Below are positions 1 to 7,960 of a DNA stretch of 7,960 bases, piece by piece; the first letter of the stretch is position 1, and the number at the start of each line of letters is the position of its first letter. The stretch spans positions 1 through 7,960 of the forward strand of contig CAMLGG010000243.1 of the NCBI GenBank assembly GCA_946479475.1, given 5' to 3'. The position numbers and the translations under genes were made by a program. The notes below the pieces were generated by a model that worked only from the letters and a program-made list of their open reading frames with translations, was not told the DNA's origin and did not search any database. This DNA is from an uncultured Ideonella sp. (GTDB lineage: Bacteria > Pseudomonadota > Gammaproteobacteria > Burkholderiales > Burkholderiaceae).

Positions 1-921
1 AAGAACATCGAGGGCTACTACCAGGAGACCGGCCGCGCCGGCCGCGACGGCGAGCCGGCCGAAGCCTGGATGGCCTACGGCCTGGCCGACGTGGTGAACC
101 AGCGCCGGATGATCGACGAGAGCGCGGCCGAGGAGGCGTTCAAGCGCCTTCAGGTCGGCAAGCTCGAGGCCCTGCTGGCCCTGGCGGAAAGCCTGGACTG
201 CCGCCGCCAGCGCCTGCTGGCCTACTTCGGCGAGGCCAAGCCGGCCGGCTACCGGTGCGGCAACTGCGACAACTGCCTGCAGCCTCCGGAACGCTGGGAC
301 GCGACCGAGGCCGCCCGCAAGGCCCTGTCCTGCGTCTACCGCTTCCGCCAGCATTCGGGCATCGGCTACGGCGCCGGCCACCTGATCGACGTGCTGCGCG
401 GCAAGTCGACCGAGAAGACGCGCGAGCGCGGCCACGAGCAGCTTTCGACCTTCGGCATCGGCGCCGACCTGAGCGAGGCCCAGTGGCGCGGCGTCGTCCG
501 CCAGCTGATCGCCCTCGGCCACCTCGCCAGCGAGGGCGAGTACAACACCCTGGCACTGACCGAAAGCGCCCGGGCGGTGCTGCGGGGCGAAGTCCGCATC
601 GAGCTTCGGGAGCCCCGCGAGCCGGCGCCCAAGGGCCGCGGCAGCCGGTCCCGCGCGACCCCCAAGGTGCCCCGGGCGGCGGCGGTGCTGGACGACGCCG
701 GCCAGGCCCGGTTCGCGGCCCTCAAGGCCTGGCGCAGCGAGGTGGCGAAGGAGCACAACCTGCCGGCCTACATCGTCTTCAACGACGCCACCCTCGCGCA
801 GATGGCCTCCGAGTCGCCCGATTCGCTCTCGGCCTTGGCCGGCATCAGCGGCGTGGGCGCCAAGAAGCTGGAGGCCTACGGTAGCCAGATCCTGCGCGTG
901 CTGGAGCAGGTCGACGGCTGA
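1..921 (+). CDS. recQ: ATP-dependent DNA helicase RecQ, C-terminal half (5' end outside window)
   Basis: The reading frame is open from base 1 and ends at TGA 919-921, giving 306 visible codons; E. coli RecQ is about 609 residues, so roughly the N-terminal half (Walker A, DEAH box) lies off the left edge. Numbering from base 1, codons 8-17 read QETGRAGRDG, the arginine-finger helicase motif VI typical of RecQ. The zinc-binding subdomain follows with Cys 67, 86, 89 and 92 (last three in CGNCDNC). The RQC winged helix comes next, with LSCVYR near codon 110 and the conserved RQLIALGHL stretch. A basic, low-complexity linker at about 205-236 leads to an HRDC domain at about 237-304, including GISGVGAKKLEAYG. 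RecQ enzymes unwind DNA 3' to 5' and act in recombinational repair and processing of stalled forks. All C-terminal landmarks are intact, so the gene looks functional. The methionine at 70 lies after motif VI and is not the true start. Confidence 0.96.
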   Translation, partial: KNIEGYYQETGRAGRDGEPAEAWMAYGLADVVNQRRMIDESAAEEAFKRLQVGKLEALLALAESLDCRRQRLLAYFGEAKPAGYRCGNCDNCLQPPERWDATEAARKALSCVYRFRQHSGIGYGAGHLIDVLRGKSTEKTRERGHEQLSTFGIGADLSEAQWRGVVRQLIALGHLASEGEYNTLALTESARAVLRGEVRIELREPREPAPKGRGSRSRATPKVPRAAAVLDDAGQARFAALKAWRSEVAKEHNLPAYIVFNDATLAQMASESPDSLSALAGISGVGAKKLEAYGSQILRVLEQVDG

Positions 922-939
922 CGGCCACGGCCCCGATCA

Positions 940-948
940 GGAAAGGAG
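940..948 (+). promoter_or_regulatory. Strong Shine-Dalgarno for the YciI-family gene
   Basis: GGAAAGGAG lies 6 nt before the ATG at 955. It is the best ribosome binding site in the window and fixes the start of the small gene. It sits in the 33-nt gap after the recQ stop, which suggests translation from a shared recQ transcript. Confidence 0.8.
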
Positions 949-954
949 ACTTTC

Positions 955-1272
955 ATGCCGCCGCCCCCCACCTGCCTGGTGGTCTTCCATTTCCCGGGCC
1001 CGGCCTGGATCCCCGGACGCCAGATGTTCGAGCAGCCGGGCTTGCAGGCCCACGTCGACCACTACCGGGCCATGCTCGAGAGCGGCCAGCTGGGAGCGGG
1101 CGGGCCCTTTCTCGATGGCGACGGGGGCGGGATGATGATCGCCCGGCCGGGCATGCCGCTGGAGGAGCTGGTGGCCTTCGCCGAGGACGACCCGGCGGTG
1201 CGTGGCGGCCTGTTGCGCGTGGCGATCCGGCCCTGGATGCCCGCGATGCGCGCCCGGGACGGCCTCGCCTGA
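955..1272 (+). CDS. YciI-family (YCII-related domain) protein
   Basis: A 105-residue protein made of a single YCII-like domain. The family has a dimeric ferredoxin-like fold with a conserved His-Asp pair; some members are enzymes, but most have no known reaction. Visible landmarks are an N-terminal beta strand (CLVVFHF, 7-13), a histidine helix with His33 and His36 (HVDHYRAMLESGQL), the glycine turn GGPFLDGDGGG at 49-59, a helix (LEELVAFAEDDPAVRGGL) carrying Asp78, Asp79 and Pro80, and a final strand LLRVAIRPWMP. These match the family's usual order of elements and its length of about 90-110 residues. The start is set by GGAAAGGAG 6 nt upstream. The gene begins 33 nt after recQ on the same strand and is probably co-transcribed. 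A convergent small gene lies downstream. Family assignment is fairly sure; substrate and function are unknown. Confidence 0.8.
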   Translation: MPPPPTCLVVFHFPGPAWIPGRQMFEQPGLQAHVDHYRAMLESGQLGAGGPFLDGDGGGMMIARPGMPLEELVAFAEDDPAVRGGLLRVAIRPWMPAMRARDGLA

Positions 1273-1305
1273 GCCCGCCGGCGACGCCGAGGCGCACGCT
1301 CCGTG

Positions 1306-1323
1306 GCCGCCCTCCCGGGCGGC
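1306..1323. terminator. Hairpin between convergent genes, possible bidirectional terminator
   Basis: A perfect 7-bp GC stem, GCCGCCC at 1306-1312 and GGGCGGC at 1317-1323, with loop TCCC. It lies between the stop of the plus-strand YciI-family gene (1272) and the stop of the minus-strand small gene (1336). The location fits transcription end for both. No T-run follows on either strand, so it is not a textbook intrinsic terminator. A second small hairpin (AGCGC CTCA GCGCT, 1330-1343) overlaps the stop codon of the minus-strand gene. Confidence 0.4.
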
Positions 1324-1335
1324 GAAGCGAGCGCC

Positions 1336-1509
1336 TCAGCGCTTCTGGTCGGACTTCTGCTGCCGCGCCAGGCTTTGACGGTCGCTGCCGAAGGCGGCGA
1401 TCCAGAAGGGCTCGAACTTCTGGCCCTTCTCGGGCGCCGGCAGGACATGCTTGTCGTGCGGGTGCGGTTGACGGTTGGTGTGCGCTGACTTCTGCATGAT
1501 CGGAATCAT
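1336..1509 (-). CDS. Small basic, histidine-rich hypothetical protein
   Basis: A 57-residue protein read from ATG at 1509 down to TGA at 1338-1336. I do not recognise it. It is hydrophilic and basic: four histidines near the N-terminal end (KSAHTNRQPHPHDKH), a short hydrophobic centre (FEPFWIAAFG, about 32-41) and a Gln/Lys/Arg-rich tail (LARQQKSDQKR). There is no signal peptide or membrane segment. From 1509 onward 50 of 57 codons end in G or C; in the open frame upstream (TTG 1581, ATG 1572) only 17 of 24 do, so I prefer the later start. ATG 1497 (53 residues) is also possible. No clear Shine-Dalgarno precedes any of these starts. The gene is convergent with the YciI-family gene and divergent from uvrA. 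A chance open frame cannot be excluded. Confidence 0.5.
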   Translation of the reverse strand: MIPIMQKSAHTNRQPHPHDKHVLPAPEKGQKFEPFWIAAFGSDRQSLARQQKSDQKR

Positions 1510-1719
1510 CTGGGTACCGGGTTTCCCCGAACGGAGGCGATGTTGCGTGGTCAACGCCGCCAATTCCGTCATGGATGACAAGCAAATGGCACCAACGAAA
1601 AAAAATGTGAACTTTCAGGAATGGGCCGGATCCGGCCCCGCGCTTGCTGGGGCCGCCCCCAAAGAATGCGGTGAGACCGGCGTGATCGCTATCATGGCCG
1701 GTTGCCTTCCCGAGACCCC
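1510..1719. promoter_or_regulatory. Divergent intergenic region between the small minus-strand gene and uvrA
   Basis: A 210-bp gap that should hold promoters for both flanking genes. It contains the only A/T-rich island in this part of the window, including an A8 tract at 1598-1605, a perfect 16-bp palindrome (1623-1638) and an overlapping hairpin (1633-1655). A weak -10-like TATCAT lies at 1690-1695 on the plus strand, about 25 nt before the uvrA ATG, without a convincing -35. I find no LexA-type box of the CTGT-N8-ACAG form. Confidence 0.45.
1623..1655. repeat. Nested inverted repeats upstream of uvrA
   Basis: GGGCCGGATCCGGCCC at 1623-1638 is a perfect 16-bp palindrome. Its right arm overlaps a second inverted repeat, CGGCCCC (1633-1639) and GGGGCCG (1649-1655), with a 9-nt loop. 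The two cannot fold at the same time in one strand, so they are alternatives. They lie 65-97 nt before the uvrA ATG. Possible roles are a dimeric operator, the end of a divergent transcript, or chance in GC-rich DNA. Confidence 0.5.
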
Positions 1720-4608
<2,889 letters not shown>

Positions 4609-4662
4609 ACTCCCGCCTGAATCCTCCGCCTTGTGGATGGTGCGCCTGCGGGTGGCGCCCAC

Positions 4663-4681
4663 ACTGCCCGGCGCGGGCAGT
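4663..4681 (+). terminator. Hairpin after uvrA, possible terminator or leader element
   Basis: A perfect 8-bp stem, ACTGCCCG (4663-4670) and CGGGCAGT (4674-4681), with a 3-nt loop GCG. It lies 55 nt after the uvrA stop and 18 nt before the ribosome binding site of the next gene. Only a short GTT follows at 4688-4690, so it is not a canonical Rho-independent terminator. It could instead lie in the 5' leader of the secreted-protein gene. Confidence 0.4.
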
Positions 4682-4699
4682 CCGCCCGTTCCACGAATC

Positions 4700-4705
4700 G
4701 GAGAG
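4700..4705 (+). promoter_or_regulatory. Shine-Dalgarno for the secreted-protein gene
   Basis: GGAGAG, with its GGAG core 6 nt before ATG 4710. It selects this start in a frame that is open much further upstream, through the end of uvrA, and the selected start gives a clean signal peptide. Confidence 0.7.
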
Positions 4706-4709
4706 AACA

Positions 4710-5234
4710 ATGCACAAGAGCCACTTCGCGCGCCTGTCGGCCCTGGCTGCCGGCCTGGCCATCTCGGTCCCGATGGCGCTGGCGGCCAGCCCGGCCGTCC
4801 CGGGCACTGGAGGGAACGGCCAGCTGAAGGTGACCGCGGTGACCACCAAGCACAAGCTGCTGGGTACCTACATCGACTCGACCTCCTACTCCGGCGCTTC
4901 GCTGCCGGCCGGCACCATGGTCCCGGTCGGCACGCCGGCTTCGCTGAACTGCACGAACTCGGCCGGGTGCACGCTCGGTGCCGAGCTGATGGCGCAGATC
5001 GCGGCCAACGGGGCCGAGAATCCCTGGGCCATCTGCATCTTGGTGGACAACGCTGCCCAGTACTGCCCGTGGGTCGGCCAGATATCGGCCGCGACGTCGA
5101 TCTTCGTCACCGAGAACACCCGCTACAACTTCGCCGTCCCGCTGGGCGTGCACACCATGCAGATGGTGGTCTACAGCGCGAACGCCAGCGTTCTTGGGGC
5201 GTACGAGGCCGACTACCGCCTGTACAAGCCCTGA
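4710..5234 (+). CDS. Secreted four-cysteine protein of unknown function
   Basis: A 174-residue protein whose family I cannot name. Residues 1-25 form a Sec signal peptide: a basic start (MHKSHFAR), a hydrophobic core (LSALAAGLAISVPMAL) and an ALA-A-S cleavage region, probably cut after Ala25 or Ala26. There is no lipobox cysteine, so it is likely a free periplasmic or extracellular protein of about 149 residues. The mature part is rich in Ala, Gly, Ser, Thr and Val with alternating beta-strand-like stretches, ending in LGVHTMQMVVYSANASVLGAYEADYRLYKP-type strands, so a small beta-sandwich fold is plausible. Cysteines 81, 87, 109 and 119 could form two disulfides. The ATG is supported by GGAGAG upstream and by the signal peptide. 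It lies between uvrA and a sensor kinase on the same strand; neither neighbour indicates a function. Confidence 0.85.
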   Translation: MHKSHFARLSALAAGLAISVPMALAASPAVPGTGGNGQLKVTAVTTKHKLLGTYIDSTSYSGASLPAGTMVPVGTPASLNCTNSAGCTLGAELMAQIAANGAENPWAICILVDNAAQYCPWVGQISAATSIFVTENTRYNFAVPLGVHTMQMVVYSANASVLGAYEADYRLYKP

Positions 5235-5397
5235 TGCCGCCACTTGCGCCGGGCGGCTCGGCACGGCGCATAAGTCACCAACTTTGTCCGATGCCGAGGG
5301 CGAGCCTGCGCCACAATCCATCTTTTCGCTGGCGTGGCCCCTGCCCTCGCGCAGGGCGCGCCGGCAGGCCGCCCGAGCACCCGCGGAGAGTTGGACG
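5235..5397 (+). promoter_or_regulatory. Gap before the sensor kinase, with a hairpin; likely holds its promoter
   Basis: A 163-bp noncoding gap. An inverted repeat, TGCGCCG (5245-5251) and CGGCGCA (5264-5270), begins 10 nt after the stop of the secreted-protein gene; it has a 12-nt loop and no T-run, so termination is only possible. Slightly more A/T-rich DNA follows (about 5269-5330, with CATAAG at 5269-5274 and CACAAT at 5312-5317). I cannot assign a -35/-10 pair at good spacing, so the kinase promoter is inferred from the gap alone. Confidence 0.35.
5385..5390 (+). promoter_or_regulatory. Shine-Dalgarno deciding the kinase start
   Basis: GGAGAG, with GGAG 9 nt before ATG 5398. The kinase frame is open back to 5194, inside the preceding gene, but this site and the lack of domain-like sequence before 5398 favour the later start. 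Confidence 0.65.
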
Positions 5398-7914
5398 ATG
5401 GCATGGCGACCCGCGCCCTTGCCGGCTGACGAGCCCCAGCGTCAGGCGGCGCTGCGCGACCTGGGCTGGTTCAGCCCCCACACCGAAGCCTTCAGCGAAG
5501 CCGCACCGCTGGATGCGTTGCGCGCCCTGGCCGACGCCGCGCGCCGGCTGTGCGACTGTCCAGTCGGCCTGGTCACCCTGGTCGATGCCGAGCAGGGCTG
5601 GCAGGTGGGCGTGGACGGCCCGGATGGAGCACCCCCGCGGCTGCGAACCGCCGAGCGCGCGAAGCTGATCTGCGCCCACGCGGTCGCCGCCAACGACTAC
5701 CTCGAGGTGCCCGACATCCTGCTCGATGCCCGATTCGCGGGCGCCATCCAGCATCCGGCGAGCGAAGGCTGGCGGTTCTACGCGGCGGCGCCCCTGCGAC
5801 TGCGCGGGCATGCCGTCGGCACGCTGTGCGTTGCCGCCGCCCGCCCCCATCGCCTCACGCCAAGCCAGCGCACCCAGCTGCTGCAGCTTGCGGGGGCGGC
5901 CGAGGCGCTGCTGGCCGCTCGCCACAGCGGCGAGGCGCTGGGCCGGGAGCGCCGGCGACTGGCCGATCTTGCGCGCGCCTCGGGCGACTGGCTGTGGGAG
6001 CTGGACGAGCACCTGCGCCACCGGTGGCTGTCCGACGACTTCGAACGGCTCGCGGGGCTGCCCGCTGCATCGCTGGTCGGCCGCTCGCTGGAGGACGAGC
6101 CTTGCGTGGACCCCATGGGCGAGCCCCTGGTTCCCGGCGCGACGCTTCGCAGCCGCCTGGCCGAGCGCCTGCCCCTCACCCGCGTCGTCACCCGGCTCGA
6201 CACGCCGCGCGGCAGCCTGTTCATCTCGCGCAGCGCCGTGCCGGTGTTCGACGACCACGGCGGGTTCCGCGGCTGGCGCGGCAGTGCGCGCGACGTCACC
6301 GGCCAGGTCCTGGCGGCACGCGAAACGCGGGAGCGCGACCAGCGGATGCACACGCTGCTCGCGCAGCTGCCGGGGGCGGCCTTCCAGCTTCGCCTCAGAG
6401 CGGATGGCTCCGAGCCGCACTACCTCTACGTCAACCCAGGGCTGCGCGATCTGTTCGAAACAGGCCGGGACGGCCAGGCGGGCCTGCCGACGATGCGCCG
6501 TGTCTGGCGCGAGGATCGTGCCGCCCTGGTGCGCGCCATCATGCGTTCCATCGAGACACTCGAGCCCATCCGGCAGGAGTACCGCTACCAGCGCGCCGAA
6601 GGCGGGTTGAGCTGGCTGGAGACCCGTGCGACGCCCGAGCGCCTGGCCGATGGGGGCGTCGTCTTCCACGGCTTCACCTGGGACGTGACCGAGCGGCACA
6701 AGGCCCAGGAGGCCTTGCGCGAGCACGACACGCTGCGCCTGGCGCATGACAGCGCCGAGCGGGCGAGCCGGGCCAAGAGCGAGTTCCTCTCGCGCGTCAG
6801 CCACGAGCTGCGCACGCCGCTGAACGCGATCCTCGGCTTCGCCCAGCTGATGGGCCTGGACCGCGAACAGCCACTGGTCGGGGCGCAGCGCCATCGTCTC
6901 GACGGCGTTCGCCAGGCGGGCCAATCGCTGCTGGCGCTCGTCGACGACGTGCTGGACCTGTCCCGCATCGAGCAGGGAGCGCTCACGCTTCGCGACGAGC
7001 CGCTGGACCTTGCCGGCTTGCTGCACGCCAGCCTCGACGCCGTGCAACCGCTGGCGCAGGCCCGCTCGGTGCAGATGGTGCTGGCCGTGCCGGCCGGCTT
7101 GCGAGTGCGCGGGGACGCCGCCGCCATCGAGCAGGTCCTGGTCAATCTGCTTTCCAATGCAATCCGCTTCAACCGGGTCGGCGGCCGTGTCTCGGTCGAG
7201 GTCTCGGAAAGCACCGACGAAACGGCACCCCTGATGATCCACGTTCAGGACGACGGCGAGGGCTTGCAGCCCGGCCAGCTGGCGCAGCTCTTCCAGCCCT
7301 TCAACCGCCTGGGTGCCGAACGCCGGCGCATCAGCGGGACGGGCCTCGGTCTGGTCATCGCGCGCGGACTGGCGCGCGCGATGGGCGGCGACATCACGGC
7401 GCAGAGCACGCCCGGCCAGGGCAGCCGCTTCAGCCTGCAGCTTGCCGCGGCGGGGGATGGCAGCGGGGCCGATCCCGCGCAGGCGGCCGGCGGGCCCTTG
7501 GGCGTCGACAGCGACGGCGCGAAGGGCCGGGTCGTGCTCTACATCGAGGACGAGCCGCTGAACGTGCTGCTGATGGAGGAGGTCTTCCGCACCCAGCCCG
7601 GCTGGACACTGCATGTCGCTCACGATGGCGCCACCGGGGTCGAGCTGGCGACGAAGGTCCGGCCGGACCTGGTGCTGATCGACATGAACCTGCCCGACAT
7701 GAACGGCCTCGAGGTGTTGGGCCGGCTGCGTGGGCAACCCGCCACGGCCCGCCTGCTGTGCGTGGCCCTTTCGGCGGACGCGATGGGCGAGCAGATCGCC
7801 GCCGCGCGCGCGGCGGGCTTCGACGACTACTGGACCAAGCCCATCGACCTGACGCGCCTGCTCGAGAACGTGCGGCACGTCATCGACGAGCGCGGCCGCA
7901 ACAGCGTCGCCTGA
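5398..7914 (+). CDS. Soluble hybrid sensor histidine kinase (GAF-PAS-PAS-HisKA-HATPase-REC)
   Basis: An 838-residue hybrid two-component kinase. A GAF domain (about 36-175; CAHAVAANDYLEVPDILLDARF, then RFYAAAPLRLRGHAVGTLCV) is followed by PAS 1 (about 189-305, ending ARDVTGQ), PAS 2 (about 317-434, ending in the PAC motif GFTWDVTERH) and a HisKA domain with the phospho-acceptor His469 in SHELRTPLNAILGF. The HATPase has Asn587 (N box NLLSNAIRFN), DDGEG (618-622) and GTGLGL (647-652). A flexible linker leads to a C-terminal receiver with acidic residues Glu717 and Asp718, phospho-acceptor Asp762 (LIDMNLPDMNG), Ser792 and Lys814. All key residues are present, so it should autophosphorylate and pass phosphate to its own receiver. 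No transmembrane segment or signal peptide is seen, so it senses a cytoplasmic cue; the ligand is unknown. No HPt domain or separate regulator is encoded nearby. The start is set by GGAGAG upstream. Confidence 0.94.
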   Translation: MAWRPAPLPADEPQRQAALRDLGWFSPHTEAFSEAAPLDALRALADAARRLCDCPVGLVTLVDAEQGWQVGVDGPDGAPPRLRTAERAKLICAHAVAANDYLEVPDILLDARFAGAIQHPASEGWRFYAAAPLRLRGHAVGTLCVAAARPHRLTPSQRTQLLQLAGAAEALLAARHSGEALGRERRRLADLARASGDWLWELDEHLRHRWLSDDFERLAGLPAASLVGRSLEDEPCVDPMGEPLVPGATLRSRLAERLPLTRVVTRLDTPRGSLFISRSAVPVFDDHGGFRGWRGSARDVTGQVLAARETRERDQRMHTLLAQLPGAAFQLRLRADGSEPHYLYVNPGLRDLFETGRDGQAGLPTMRRVWREDRAALVRAIMRSIETLEPIRQEYRYQRAEGGLSWLETRATPERLADGGVVFHGFTWDVTERHKAQEALREHDTLRLAHDSAERASRAKSEFLSRVSHELRTPLNAILGFAQLMGLDREQPLVGAQRHRLDGVRQAGQSLLALVDDVLDLSRIEQGALTLRDEPLDLAGLLHASLDAVQPLAQARSVQMVLAVPAGLRVRGDAAAIEQVLVNLLSNAIRFNRVGGRVSVEVSESTDETAPLMIHVQDDGEGLQPGQLAQLFQPFNRLGAERRRISGTGLGLVIARGLARAMGGDITAQSTPGQGSRFSLQLAAAGDGSGADPAQAAGGPLGVDSDGAKGRVVLYIEDEPLNVLLMEEVFRTQPGWTLHVAHDGATGVELATKVRPDLVLIDMNLPDMNGLEVLGRLRGQPATARLLCVALSADAMGEQIAAARAAGFDDYWTKPIDLTRLLENVRHVIDERGRNSVA

Positions 7915-7922
7915 GTCGGCCC

Positions 7923-7947
7923 GGCGGCCCCTGCGCCGCCTTCGGCG
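7923..7947 (+). terminator. GC-rich hairpin after the kinase gene
   Basis: GGCGGC (7923-7928) pairs with GCCGCC (7935-7940) around a 6-nt loop, starting 8 nt after the kinase stop. A competing hairpin, CGCCG (7934-7938) and CGGCG (7943-7947) with loop CCTT, overlaps its right arm. There is no T-run before the window ends, so a terminator role is only suggested by position. Confidence 0.35.
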
Positions 7948-7960
7948 TCGGTCCCCCGAG

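Noticed and set aside
1303..1488. 61-codon plus-strand frame opposite the small minus-strand gene
   Set aside because: No ribosome binding site and a simple Ala/Leu/Gly/Arg composition; the minus-strand reading looks more protein-like.
953..1585. 210-codon minus-strand frame over the YciI-family gene and the small gene
   Set aside because: Arg/Pro/Ala-rich translation with no domain, opposite a supported gene and out of frame with the more plausible small gene at 1336-1509.
1598..1605. A8 tract (T8 on the minus strand) as an intrinsic terminator
   Set aside because: The nearest hairpin is 18 or more nt away on the minus strand, and no gene reads into it from that side. It is better seen as part of an A/T-rich promoter region.
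5194..5397. N-terminal extension of the kinase frame overlapping the secreted-protein gene
   Set aside because: No domain-like sequence here, and a good ribosome binding site precedes ATG 5398 directly before the sensory region.
5550..6749. 399-codon plus-strand frame inside the kinase gene
   Set aside because: A shifted-frame shadow rich in Arg, Ala, Gly and Pro; the GAF and PAS domains are read in the other frame.
5275..7878. 867-codon open frame on the minus strand across the sensor kinase
   Set aside because: Antisense to a clear kinase with all catalytic motifs; biased composition and no domain. Long antisense frames are common in DNA with this codon bias.

Overview
The window is a GC-rich (roughly 70% by eye) bacterial chromosome segment with dense genes and strong G/C preference at third codon positions. 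Gene content and protein style suggest a betaproteobacterium, probably Burkholderiales; this is inference, as no marker gene is present. There is no sign of an insertion sequence, phage, CRISPR array, tRNA or rRNA, and nothing points to recent transfer.

Layout, left to right. (1) The 3' half of recQ (DNA helicase) runs in from the left edge and ends at 921. (2) A short YciI-family gene follows 33 nt later on the same strand, with a strong ribosome binding site, and is probably co-transcribed. (3) A small basic, histidine-rich hypothetical gene lies on the minus strand (about 1336-1509), convergent with the YciI gene and divergent from uvrA. (4) A 210-bp divergent intergenic region holds an A8 tract and a perfect 16-bp palindrome overlapping a second hairpin. 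(5) Complete uvrA (1720-4608) encodes the damage-recognition ATPase of nucleotide excision repair. (6) After a 101-bp gap with a perfect hairpin comes a 174-aa secreted protein of unknown function with four cysteines. (7) Last is a complete soluble hybrid sensor histidine kinase, GAF-PAS-PAS-HisKA-HATPase-REC (5398-7914), followed by a GC hairpin.

Functionally, recQ and uvrA are both genome-maintenance genes, but the minus-strand gene and the divergent region separate them, so they are not one operon. The kinase has no partner regulator or HPt protein inside the window. No new multi-gene system is evident. The parts least explained by known families are the secreted four-cysteine protein, the small minus-strand gene, and the nested inverted repeats upstream of uvrA, where neither a Shine-Dalgarno sequence nor a LexA box is visible.
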